26,776 nt of DNA, from positions 1-26,776 of IMG/VR virus record IMGVR_UViG_3300032323_000316; one strand, 5' to 3'. Position numbers and translations under genes: made by a program. The stretch is from a virus. Shown piece after piece: positions 14,592 through 21,457 of this stretch. Under the pieces are notes generated by a model, which made no database searches, was not told the DNA's origin, and worked only from the letters and a program-made list of their open reading frames with translations. Numbering within the stretch: position 1 is the first letter of the stretch; the number at the start of each line of letters is the position of its first letter.

Positions 14592-15647
14592 ATGGGTCAA
14601 TTCAAACCAATGGTGAAGATGGAGACCACTGAGCCCTCGATTGAGCTGAAGCTTAAAAAAGGTGGTTCTGTGAAGAAAGCTATGGGCGGCTCTATGAGCG
14701 CTCCCATGGCCTCTTCGGCGCCTGCTCGTGGCGGCATGATGCCCGTCGCACGTCCTAAGCGTCCTACTATGGCAGCACGTCGTGCGGCCATGATGGGCAT
14801 GACGGGCATGAAAGAGGGCGGCGAGTCCAAGTCCACGCACATGGCCGAGATGTCGAAGATGAAGGGTCTTGAAAAAGATCTGAAGTCTCACGAGTCCAAG
14901 CCTGCAAGCAAGGCCCACAAAGGTCTGAAGTCTGGTGGTATGGCTTGCGCTACTGGCGGCATTGCCAAGTCTACAAAGCCCGGTGGTTATGCCACTGGCG
15001 GCGTAGTAAATGGTCAAGGCGGCTTCAAAAAGGGTGGTGCTATCGCTAAGAGCGGCATCATCAATACTGAAGGCCAAGGCGGCGAGTATCGCAACACCAA
15101 GATGGTCACAGCCAAACCTGACACAAACAGCGCCCCCACGGGTGATGTGAAGTTGGGCAACGGCGGTGGTTACAAAAAAGGCGGTGCGACAAAAAAGCAC
15201 TACGCTACGGGGGGAGCTGTTAATAACAGCGGTCGCGCCGTAGCATACCCAGCCAAAAAGCCATCTGCTCCCGTCAGCAATGATCGTCAATCTGGCACTT
15301 TTAAAACAGGTGGCAGCGTGACTCCAGCCCAGAAGAAAGAGCAATCTGCCTTCAAAGCTGAGAACGCAACAGCGATGAAGCAAGCGAAAGCCCAGAGCAA
15401 CCTGAAGTATCAATCTGGCGGTAGTGTGACTGACCTTTCAAAAGGCGCTTACGACAAAGCAATCGGCCCAAGCGAGGAAGAAATGGATATGGCCAAGGCC
15501 ATCCGTGCCGTCCCGCGCAAGCTGTATGAGGGTGCGAAGAGCCTGTTTACTAGCAAGGACGAAAAGCCGAAAGGCTCTGTTACCAAGACTGAAAAGTCCG
15601 TGACGGTGACTCCTGCAAAGAAACGTGGCGGATCAGTTACTTGCTGA
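14592..15647 (+). CDS. Lys/Gly-rich repeat protein with recurring GG motifs
   Basis: A 351-residue basic, low-complexity protein starting at the ATG at 14592 with AAGGAG (14580-14585) 6 nt upstream. The N-terminus includes METTEPSIELKLKKGGSVKK. At least ten K/A-x-x-GG-x-x units follow, such as KSGGMACATGGIAK, YATGGVVN, FKKGGAIAK, YKKGGATKK, YATGGAVNN, FKTGGSVT, YQSGGSVTD and the C-terminal KRGGSVTC. There are no enzyme motifs. It is probably disordered and nucleic-acid- or capsid-binding (inferred). The motif is shared with several other proteins in this window. Confidence 0.75.
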   Translation: MGQFKPMVKMETTEPSIELKLKKGGSVKKAMGGSMSAPMASSAPARGGMMPVARPKRPTMAARRAAMMGMTGMKEGGESKSTHMAEMSKMKGLEKDLKSHESKPASKAHKGLKSGGMACATGGIAKSTKPGGYATGGVVNGQGGFKKGGAIAKSGIINTEGQGGEYRNTKMVTAKPDTNSAPTGDVKLGNGGGYKKGGATKKHYATGGAVNNSGRAVAYPAKKPSAPVSNDRQSGTFKTGGSVTPAQKKEQSAFKAENATAMKQAKAQSNLKYQSGGSVTDLSKGAYDKAIGPSEEEMDMAKAIRAVPRKLYEGAKSLFTSKDEKPKGSVTKTEKSVTVTPAKKRGGSVTC

Positions 15648-15653
15648 ACCTAG

Positions 15654-15680
15654 GTGGGGGCTTCGGCCCCCGCTTTTATT
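15654..15680 (+). terminator. Intrinsic (rho-independent) terminator
   Basis: Eight-pair stem from 15654-15661 against 15666-15673, with one G-U pair and loop C(TTCG)G, the UUCG tetraloop, followed by TTTTATT (15674-15680). It starts 6 bases after the stop of the Lys/Gly-rich gene, so the capsid transcript probably ends here in part. Readthrough or a promoter I cannot identify is required for the tail genes. Confidence 0.85.
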
Positions 15681-15691
15681 TGGAGATTTAG

Positions 15692-15976
15692 ATGTCAACA
15701 TTGACGAATGTATTTTCGGCACACCTTGAGGCCACCGGCGTTATTTATGCGGGTGCAACAAATCTTGGTGGCTATCAAATTTTGCCCGGTGGCACGGCTG
15801 GTGACATCATCTTTCGTGACGGTGGAGCTTCCGGCACTGAGCGACTGAGATTTAACATCGCTACGGCCCCATTGAACGCGCTGTCTACACTACTTCCCGG
15901 TAACGGCATCCGCTTCACCACAAACATCCATGTGACTTTGCCTGCTAACGCAAGGATCACAGTTTTCTGCGGCTGA
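15692..15976 (+). CDS. Small conserved structural protein, unknown
   Basis: A 94-residue protein. Beta-rich, with AGATNLGGYQILPGG, FRDGGASGTERLRF and LLPGNGIRFTTNIHVTLPAN segments, ending FCG. Such small beta proteins occur among phage head/tail genes, where they may form small trimeric or decorating units. No signal peptide or membrane segment. TTGGAGA precedes the ATG. First gene after the terminator. Confidence 0.65.
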   Translation: MSTLTNVFSAHLEATGVIYAGATNLGGYQILPGGTAGDIIFRDGGASGTERLRFNIATAPLNALSTLLPGNGIRFTTNIHVTLPANARITVFCG

Positions 15977-15978
15977 TC

Positions 15979-16314
15979 ATGCCAGCGAAGTCTCAGGCCC
16001 AGTTCCGCTTGATGAAGGCGGTCGAGCACAATCCCAAGATCGCAAAGAAGACTGGGATCAGCAAGAGCGTTGCCTCAGAGTACACCGAGTCCAACAAGGG
16101 CAAGAAGGCGTTCTCCAAGCTGCCTGAGAAGATGGCTGACGGCGGCAAGGTCAACGCTGCTGGCAACTACACCAAGCCCGAGCTGCGCAAGCGGATCGTG
16201 AGCCAAGTTAAGTCCGCTGCAACGCAGGGCACTGGAGCGGGCGAGTGGTCGGCTCGTAAGGCCCAACTCGTGGCGAAGAAGTACAAGGCCGCTGGTGGCG
16301 GGTACAGGGACTGA
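15979..16314 (+). CDS. Small basic phage protein (DUF3008-like N-terminus)
   Basis: A 111-residue, strongly basic protein. The start MPAKSQAQFRLMKAVEHNP resembles the DUF3008-type opening (MPAKSKAQ...) known in phages. A middle KMADGGKVNAAGNY carries the K-x-x-GG-x-V motif seen elsewhere in this window, and the C-terminus has GAGEWSARKAQLVAKKYKAA then GGGYRD. All helical and Lys-rich; a nucleic-acid or capsid-lumen role is inferred. Closely spaced with its neighbours. Confidence 0.65.
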   Translation: MPAKSQAQFRLMKAVEHNPKIAKKTGISKSVASEYTESNKGKKAFSKLPEKMADGGKVNAAGNYTKPELRKRIVSQVKSAATQGTGAGEWSARKAQLVAKKYKAAGGGYRD

Positions 16315-16315
16315 C

Positions 16316-16552
16316 ATGAAAGCCCCTCAACAATCCCTCAAAGACTGGGGCAAACAAGATTGGACGACCAAAAGTGGCAAAAAATCTTCTGAAACTGGTG
16401 AGCGATACCTTCCAAAAGCTGCGATCAAAAGTCTCAGCTCTGCTGAGTACGCTGCGACGACCAAAGCCAAACGCGCAGGAAAAGCCGCCGGAAAACAATT
16501 CGTAGCCCAACCTGCCAAGATCGCCAAGAAAACAGCCAAATACAGGTTCTGA
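16316..16552 (+). CDS. Small Lys-rich protein (DUF5872-like)
   Basis: A 78-residue protein starting at the ATG at 16316 with AGGGA 5 nt upstream; the ORF extends back to 16295 in frame but overlaps the previous gene. Pattern SLKDWGKQDWTTKSGK, GERYLPKAAIKSLSSAEYAA, PAKIAKKTAKY matches the DUF5872-type basic proteins common in marine and freshwater phages. About one-fifth of residues are Lys. No known activity; DNA or RNA contact is plausible. Confidence 0.7.
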   Translation: MKAPQQSLKDWGKQDWTTKSGKKSSETGERYLPKAAIKSLSSAEYAATTKAKRAGKAAGKQFVAQPAKIAKKTAKYRF

Positions 16553-16554
16553 CC

Positions 16555-16965
16555 ATGACAAAGAGCAATTCATCGGTAGCTAAGTCGCTGAAGAAGGCTG
16601 GTTTCTACGAACCGTCCAAAAGCAAGCCTGAGCGGGTCAAAATCATCAACGAGGTGACGACCAAGCCTCAGCGGCTGAACATGGTCGAGAAGATGTTCTC
16701 GGACAAGAAGCTCAAGAGCGGCGGCAACGTGTCTCTTGCGATTGGCCGGGGCGAGAAGCTGCCTGCCGACAAAGGCGCTGGTTTAACGGCCAAGGGCCGC
16801 GCCAAGTACAACCGTGAGACCGGCTCCAATTTGAAGGCTCCACAGCCCCAAGGAGGCCCCCGCAGGGACGCTTTTTGCGCGAGAATGGGGCCTGTGGCAG
16901 AAAAGAGTGAAAAGGGCAGTCGTTCCCGCGCTTCTATGCAGCGTTGGAATTGCCCCGGTTGGTAA
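16555..16965 (+). CDS. Small basic protein (DUF6321-like C-terminus)
   Basis: A 136-residue protein. The N-terminal third is helical and basic. KKLKSGGNVSLAIG (about 51-64) carries the GG motif. The C-terminal region, GAGLTAKGRAKYNRETGSNL, APQPQGGPRRDAFCARMGPV and ASMQRWNC, is the conserved block of the DUF6321-type family, seen repeatedly in aquatic phages. Cys at about 109 and 133. Basic composition is shared with both neighbours. Function unknown; the only T/K-type feature is strong positive charge. Confidence 0.7.
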   Translation: MTKSNSSVAKSLKKAGFYEPSKSKPERVKIINEVTTKPQRLNMVEKMFSDKKLKSGGNVSLAIGRGEKLPADKGAGLTAKGRAKYNRETGSNLKAPQPQGGPRRDAFCARMGPVAEKSEKGSRSRASMQRWNCPGW

Positions 16966-16974
16966 GGAAACACA

Positions 16975-18045
16975 ATGGCGTACTCAGATACATACGGTCA
17001 GACAGTCAACGTCCAAACCCTGATTGATCATGGTGCAAGACGCGCTGGCAAGCTTGCAGAAGAGCTGACCTCTGAGCAACTTGTATCTGCCCGTCAGTCG
17101 CTTGGATTCTTGCTTCAGCGCTTGATCAACATCGGCATCCAGTATTTCGCCATCGACAAGATCGTTTTAGGCGTTTCCGCGAACAATTACATCTACAGCC
17201 TGCCTGTGGGTGCGAATGACGCCTTAAACGTGCTGTATCGCAAGATGTCGCGCCCCAATTGCAGCTATTCAAGCTCTGCTGGTGGGGTGGTGGGCAACGT
17301 GGGCGACAACAATGTGGACACGTTTTGCCAGCAGACCAGCACAAACGGGAACATTTCGGCCAATTTTGGGACAAACAACCCCATTTATGCTGGCTCCATC
17401 GGCATCTTGCCCTACGTTGCAGGCGGCGGAAGCGCTATTTGGACGCTGACCCTCGAATACTCGACCGACAACAGCACTTGGACGACTCTGGAGAACCTTG
17501 GATCGGTCACTGTGACCGACAACCAGTGGATCTGGACGGACATCAACCCCGGCCAAGACGTTCAGTACTACCGTGTGCGTGCTTCTAACGGCACAACGCT
17601 GGCTTTGCGTGAGTTTTTCGTGGGCAACAACTCAACCGAGATCACCATGTCTCGTTTGAACCGCGACGACTATACAAACCTGCCCAACAAGAACTTCACA
17701 GCCAACCAGCCCTTCCAGTTTTGGTTCGACCGCACGATTCCCCAGCCTACGCTGTACCTGTGGCCAGTCCCAAGTGACCCGTTTGTGCAGATCACCGTGT
17801 GGTACAGCAAGCAGATCATGGATGTGGGCGCCCTGACGGACGAGCTGTACATCCCAACGCGCTGGTATGAGGCCACTTTGATGATGTTGTCGCACAGGAT
17901 GGCGCTTGAGCTGCCCGGTGTTGATCTGGCACGCATCCAGTACCTTGAGGCGCAGGCTGAGAAGTACCTGAACGAGGTTGAGCAAGAAGAGCGCGACAAG
18001 TCGCCAATCTACTTCGCCCCGAACATTTCTGTCTACACAAGGTAA
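16975..18045 (+). CDS. Head-tail adaptor (P22 gp4-like) with an inserted beta domain
   Basis: A 356-residue protein. Residues 1-91 are a helical connector start (LIDHGARRAGKLAEELTSEQ, QSLGFLLQRLINIGIQYFAI, then a short YIYSLPVGANDALNVLY strand). Residues about 223-356 resume the adaptor core (ITMSRLNRDDYTNLPNKNF, FWFDRTIPQPTLYLWPVP, IPTRWYEATLMMLSHRMALE, and EERDKSPIYFAPN). Between them, about 92-220, is a beta insertion with AIWTLTLEYSTDNSTWTTLE and VQYYRVRAS, like a carbohydrate- or discoidin-type sandwich. P22 gp4 is 166 residues, so this one is about doubled. The role is to close the portal and attach tail parts; AAGGA (16964-16968) precedes it. Confidence 0.75.
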   Translation: MAYSDTYGQTVNVQTLIDHGARRAGKLAEELTSEQLVSARQSLGFLLQRLINIGIQYFAIDKIVLGVSANNYIYSLPVGANDALNVLYRKMSRPNCSYSSSAGGVVGNVGDNNVDTFCQQTSTNGNISANFGTNNPIYAGSIGILPYVAGGGSAIWTLTLEYSTDNSTWTTLENLGSVTVTDNQWIWTDINPGQDVQYYRVRASNGTTLALREFFVGNNSTEITMSRLNRDDYTNLPNKNFTANQPFQFWFDRTIPQPTLYLWPVPSDPFVQITVWYSKQIMDVGALTDELYIPTRWYEATLMMLSHRMALELPGVDLARIQYLEAQAEKYLNEVEQEERDKSPIYFAPNISVYTR

Positions 18046-18048
18046 GCC

Positions 18049-18396
18049 ATGCCTATCTTTTTGGACACTCGTGGAAATGCAACTTTATCTATAGCGGTCT
18101 GTGACCGCTGCAAGATGAAGCGCGACCACGACCAGATGCGTCCTGATCCCAACTTTCCGGGCTTGCAGGTGTGTGGCCAAGGGTGTGCGGACGAGTTAGA
18201 TCCATACAGGCTTCCGGCCCGTAAAACTGAGAGAATAACGATCAGATTCCCACGTCCTGACGTGAGCGTAGCCGCCAACGACAACAACCTTGTCACGACC
18301 CAAAACGGCATCACTGGTGGCAGCTTCATCATCTCGACTGAAGGCAATACTCAGACGCCCGAGAATAACGGCAACCTTGACCAACTGAGCCCATAA
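18049..18396 (+). CDS. Zinc-ribbon-like virion-region protein
   Basis: A 115-residue protein. CDRC (about 18-21) and a later CGQGC (about 42-46) with DELDPYRLPARKTERI form a two-knuckle zinc-ribbon-type N-terminus; the last 50 residues are polar and disordered. The N-terminal half is typical of small proteins next to adaptor genes in environmental phages. Zn binding and any adaptor- or fiber-linking role are inference from spacing and neighbours. It begins 3 bases after the adaptor stop. Confidence 0.65.
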   Translation: MPIFLDTRGNATLSIAVCDRCKMKRDHDQMRPDPNFPGLQVCGQGCADELDPYRLPARKTERITIRFPRPDVSVAANDNNLVTTQNGITGGSFIISTEGNTQTPENNGNLDQLSP

Positions 18397-18397
18397 T

Positions 18398-20599
18398 ATG
18401 TCCGCACAAGTAACGATCACCCAACTCCCACAGGCTGGCGCGATTACGGGCACAGAGCTTGTCCCCATCGTTCAAAATGGCCAGACGGTGCAGACTACGA
18501 CTGCGGCCATCTCGGCAAGCCCGTCGCAAACTTATCAGTACCTGACGACCGTCCAAACCCCGCAGTTGCCAAACAGCCGCTTCCTGTCCACAGGGACGGG
18601 TTTGGGGCTTGTGGATGGTGGTGCTCAGAGCTTCTACCGGATCACGCTCAACGGCGTCTCTGGCACTTTGGAGAGCATGGGCAACGGCTTTGGCGTGAAC
18701 GTGGGCGGCACAATGACCGCTCGTTCGATTGCTGTGTCTGGCGCTGGCCTGTCGATCTCCAACGGCGACGGCCAGTCGGGCAATCCAACTGTCTCTCTGG
18801 ACGGCACTGTAGCTTCTCTTGCAAACAACGGCGGCACAGGCTTCTTGGCTCTGCCCGGAAATGGCACTGTATCTGGCAGAACCCTGACAGGCACAGCAAA
18901 CCAGATAGGCATCACCAATCCCAACGGTATTGCTGGTAGCCCTGTTTTCAGTATTGCTGACAATCCCGTTCTACCCGGAACGGAAGGTGTCACAGTGCCT
19001 ATTGGGACGACGGCAGAGCGGCCTTCTTCTCCAAACAATGGTGAGCTTCGATACAACACATCAACAGCCACTTTTGAGGGCTATGCAAACAATACGTGGG
19101 GCTCAATCACCACGGGTACTGGCGTTACCTCTGTGGGGACGGGTACAGGTCTTACTGGTGGCCCAATTACTTCCACGGGCACGATCTCAATCGCCAACAC
19201 AACCGTTGTTGCTGGTAGCTATACCTCCGCCAACATCACAGTAAACGCCCAAGGCCAGATCACTGCTGCGGCAAACGGTGCGGCAGGTGGTGTGACGAGT
19301 TTCAGTGCTGGCACGACAGGCTTCACACCCTCTTCGGCCACCACTGGTGCGATCACCCTTGCAGGCACTTTGAATGTCGCAAACGGCGGAACTGGTGCAA
19401 CCTCGCTGACTGGCTATCTTGTCGGCAGCGGCACAAGCCCAGTCACGGCTGTAGCCACAATTCCAAATGCTGGGCTGACAAACAGCTCAATCACCGTAGG
19501 CACAACGGCAATCGCCTTGGGTGCGACAAGCCTCACCCTTGGTGGGTTGACCTCTGTCGCGGTAACGCAAGATCCAACATCTGCGCTGCAACTGGCAACC
19601 AAGCAGTACGTGGATGCAGTGGCCGAGGGCCTTCATATTCACGGGGCCTCCGCTGCGGCAACAACAGGCACTCTGGCGTCCATCACTGGTGGTACGGTGA
19701 CCTACAACAACGGCACGGCTGGTGTTGGTGCAACTCTGACTTTGTCGGTTGCTTTGACCGTTTTGGATGGCTACACGCTGCTCAATGGCGACCGTGTGCT
19801 TGTCAAGAACGAAGCCACGCAGGCCAACAACGGCATCTACACATGGGCAACCGGTGGGACTGTTCTAACCCGTGCGACTGACTTTGACACCGCTGCCGAG
19901 ATGGCAAGTGGTGACTTCACGTTCGTTGTAAACGGAACCTTGTACGCCAACACCGGGTGGGTTCAGATTGATCCCGTTACAACTGTGGGAACAAGCCCTG
20001 TAGTTTGGGTTCAGTTCTCTGGTGCGGGTGCATACACCGCAGGGACTGGCCTGACCCTCTCTGGGACTCAGTTCAGCATCACCAACACTGCGGTGACTGC
20101 TGGCTCCTACGGTTCAACCTCTTCTGTCCCGACTTACACGGTCAACGCGCAGGGTCAACTGACTGCCGCATCCAACACCACAATTGCCATCGCCAACACT
20201 CAGGTGAGCGGTCTTGGGACGATGTCCACGCAGAACGCCAACGCTGTGGCAATCACTGGCGGAGCGATTAACGGGGCAACTGTCGGGGCAACAACTGCGG
20301 ACACGGTTCGCGGCACAACGATCACAGCCACCACTCAGTTTGATGGCCCCGGTACGGGGTTGACCGGCACAGCCGCAGGTCTGTCGATTGGCGGGAACGC
20401 TGCGACAGCCACATCGGCCACCACAGCCACGAACGCAACAAACGTCACCACAACAGCAACAGGCACGGACGCCAACTTCTTCATTCCCTTCGTGGCAGCG
20501 TCCACAACGGGAAATCAAGCGCTTGGAGTTGACGCAGGCATTACTTACAATCCATCAACCAACGCACTGACCGCAAGCATCAACGGAGGGACATTCTGA
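18398..20599 (+). CDS. Long tail-fiber-type protein
   Basis: A 733-residue Thr/Gly/Ala/Ser-rich fiber. N-terminal SAQVTITQLPQAGAITGTEL is a common phage tail attachment start. A GTTAERPSSPNNGELRYNT-type segment (about 209-227) is followed by paired shaft repeats at about 247-295 and 548-600, each running GTGLTxSGT-like, then xxAGSYxxxxxTVNAQGQxTAA. Between them is a globular unit with ATKQYVDAVAEGLHIHG and DGYTLLNGDRVLVKNEATQA then NNGIYTW. The chain ends just after YNPSTNALTASINGGTF, which in related fibers is usually followed by more shaft. Its last base overlaps the next ATG (TGATG). Likely a trimeric tail fiber or fiber base; receptor unknown. Confidence 0.8.
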   Translation: MSAQVTITQLPQAGAITGTELVPIVQNGQTVQTTTAAISASPSQTYQYLTTVQTPQLPNSRFLSTGTGLGLVDGGAQSFYRITLNGVSGTLESMGNGFGVNVGGTMTARSIAVSGAGLSISNGDGQSGNPTVSLDGTVASLANNGGTGFLALPGNGTVSGRTLTGTANQIGITNPNGIAGSPVFSIADNPVLPGTEGVTVPIGTTAERPSSPNNGELRYNTSTATFEGYANNTWGSITTGTGVTSVGTGTGLTGGPITSTGTISIANTTVVAGSYTSANITVNAQGQITAAANGAAGGVTSFSAGTTGFTPSSATTGAITLAGTLNVANGGTGATSLTGYLVGSGTSPVTAVATIPNAGLTNSSITVGTTAIALGATSLTLGGLTSVAVTQDPTSALQLATKQYVDAVAEGLHIHGASAAATTGTLASITGGTVTYNNGTAGVGATLTLSVALTVLDGYTLLNGDRVLVKNEATQANNGIYTWATGGTVLTRATDFDTAAEMASGDFTFVVNGTLYANTGWVQIDPVTTVGTSPVVWVQFSGAGAYTAGTGLTLSGTQFSITNTAVTAGSYGSTSSVPTYTVNAQGQLTAASNTTIAIANTQVSGLGTMSTQNANAVAITGGAINGATVGATTADTVRGTTITATTQFDGPGTGLTGTAAGLSIGGNAATATSATTATNATNVTTTATGTDANFFIPFVAASTTGNQALGVDAGITYNPSTNALTASINGGTF

Positions 20600-21039
20600 T
20601 GTCACAAGCAGGTTTTACCCCCATTCAACTCTACCGCACAGCCACGGCTTCTGCGGCTCCTACGGCTGGCAACTTGGCTGATGGCGAACTTGCCATCAAC
20701 ACGCTAGATGAGAAGCTGTACTTCAAGAACTCGGCTGGCACTGTCAAGCTGCTTGCTTCAAGCGCTGGCGCTGCTGGTGATGTTGTAGGCCCAGCATCGG
20801 CCACAAACAACGCTCTGGCGGCTTTTGATGGCACTACAGGCAAGCTGATCAAGAACGCTAGTTTGACCGCCAACAACGTACTGCTTGGCAACGGAACCGG
20901 CGCTCCTCTGGTAGTGGCTCCGGGCACTGCTGGCAACGTCCTGACGTCCAACGGAACCACATGGACATCTGCGACCCCAGCGGCTACAGGAGCCACAAAG
21001 GGTCAGGCAATCGCCTTCTCAATCATCTTCGGTCTGTAA
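20599..21039 (+). CDS. Small fiber-associated protein
   Basis: A 146-residue protein. Its N-terminus FTPIQLYRTATASAAPTAGN, DGELAINTLDEKLYFKNS is the short repeat-like module found at N-termini of many phage fibers and receptor-binding proteins (ADGELAIN..KLYFKN). Glycine-rich triplet-like stretches follow (LLGNGTGAPLVVAPGTAGNV), ending in IIFGL. It is coupled to the large fiber by TGATG, with GGAGGG at 20585-20590. Probably a tail-fiber segment or accessory protein. Confidence 0.7.
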   Translation: MSQAGFTPIQLYRTATASAAPTAGNLADGELAINTLDEKLYFKNSAGTVKLLASSAGAAGDVVGPASATNNALAAFDGTTGKLIKNASLTANNVLLGNGTGAPLVVAPGTAGNVLTSNGTTWTSATPAATGATKGQAIAFSIIFGL

Positions 21040-21048
21040 GGAACCATC

Positions 21049-21447
21049 ATGGCAAATCCAAACATTGTAAACGTCACGTCCATTCTTGGTACGACCACGT
21101 ATCTCACACCCAGCGGTACAACAGCAGTTGTTTTGCTGCCTAACGCAGCTTCAAGCAACACGGTCTTCAAGATCAACCAGATCGTTGCTGCCAACGTGAA
21201 CGGCTCTGCGGCGGTGGACACCACGGTGTCAATCTATACCAACGGCGCTGTGGCTCAAGGCTCTGCACCTTCTGGCGGCACGGCCTTCCCAATCGTCTCG
21301 ACAGTCTCAGTGCCTGCTGATGCTTCGCTGATTGTGGTGGACAAGACCACGGCCCTGTACTTGATGGAAGGCACATCGATTGTTGTGACCTCCGGTACGG
21401 CTAACGGCATCACATACAGCATCTCTTACGAAGTCATCGCAAGCTAA
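21049..21447 (+). CDS. Small beta-rich tail/virion protein
   Basis: A 132-residue, hydrophobic beta pattern protein (YLTPSGTTAVVLLPNAAS, DTTVSIYTNGAVAQG, TVSVPADASLIVVDKTTALY). No cysteines or catalytic motif. Such proteins occur with fibers in aquatic phages; probably a small tail- or fiber-linked protein. AAGGA lies 6-10 nt upstream of the ATG. Confidence 0.65.
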   Translation: MANPNIVNVTSILGTTTYLTPSGTTAVVLLPNAASSNTVFKINQIVAANVNGSAAVDTTVSIYTNGAVAQGSAPSGGTAFPIVSTVSVPADASLIVVDKTTALYLMEGTSIVVTSGTANGITYSISYEVIAS

Positions 21448-21457
21448 GGGGTAGCCC

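Noticed and set aside
14544-15413. Minus-strand ORF of 289 residues
   Set aside because: Antisense to the repetitive Lys/Gly-rich gene; composition follows the repeats on the other strand, with no domain pattern.
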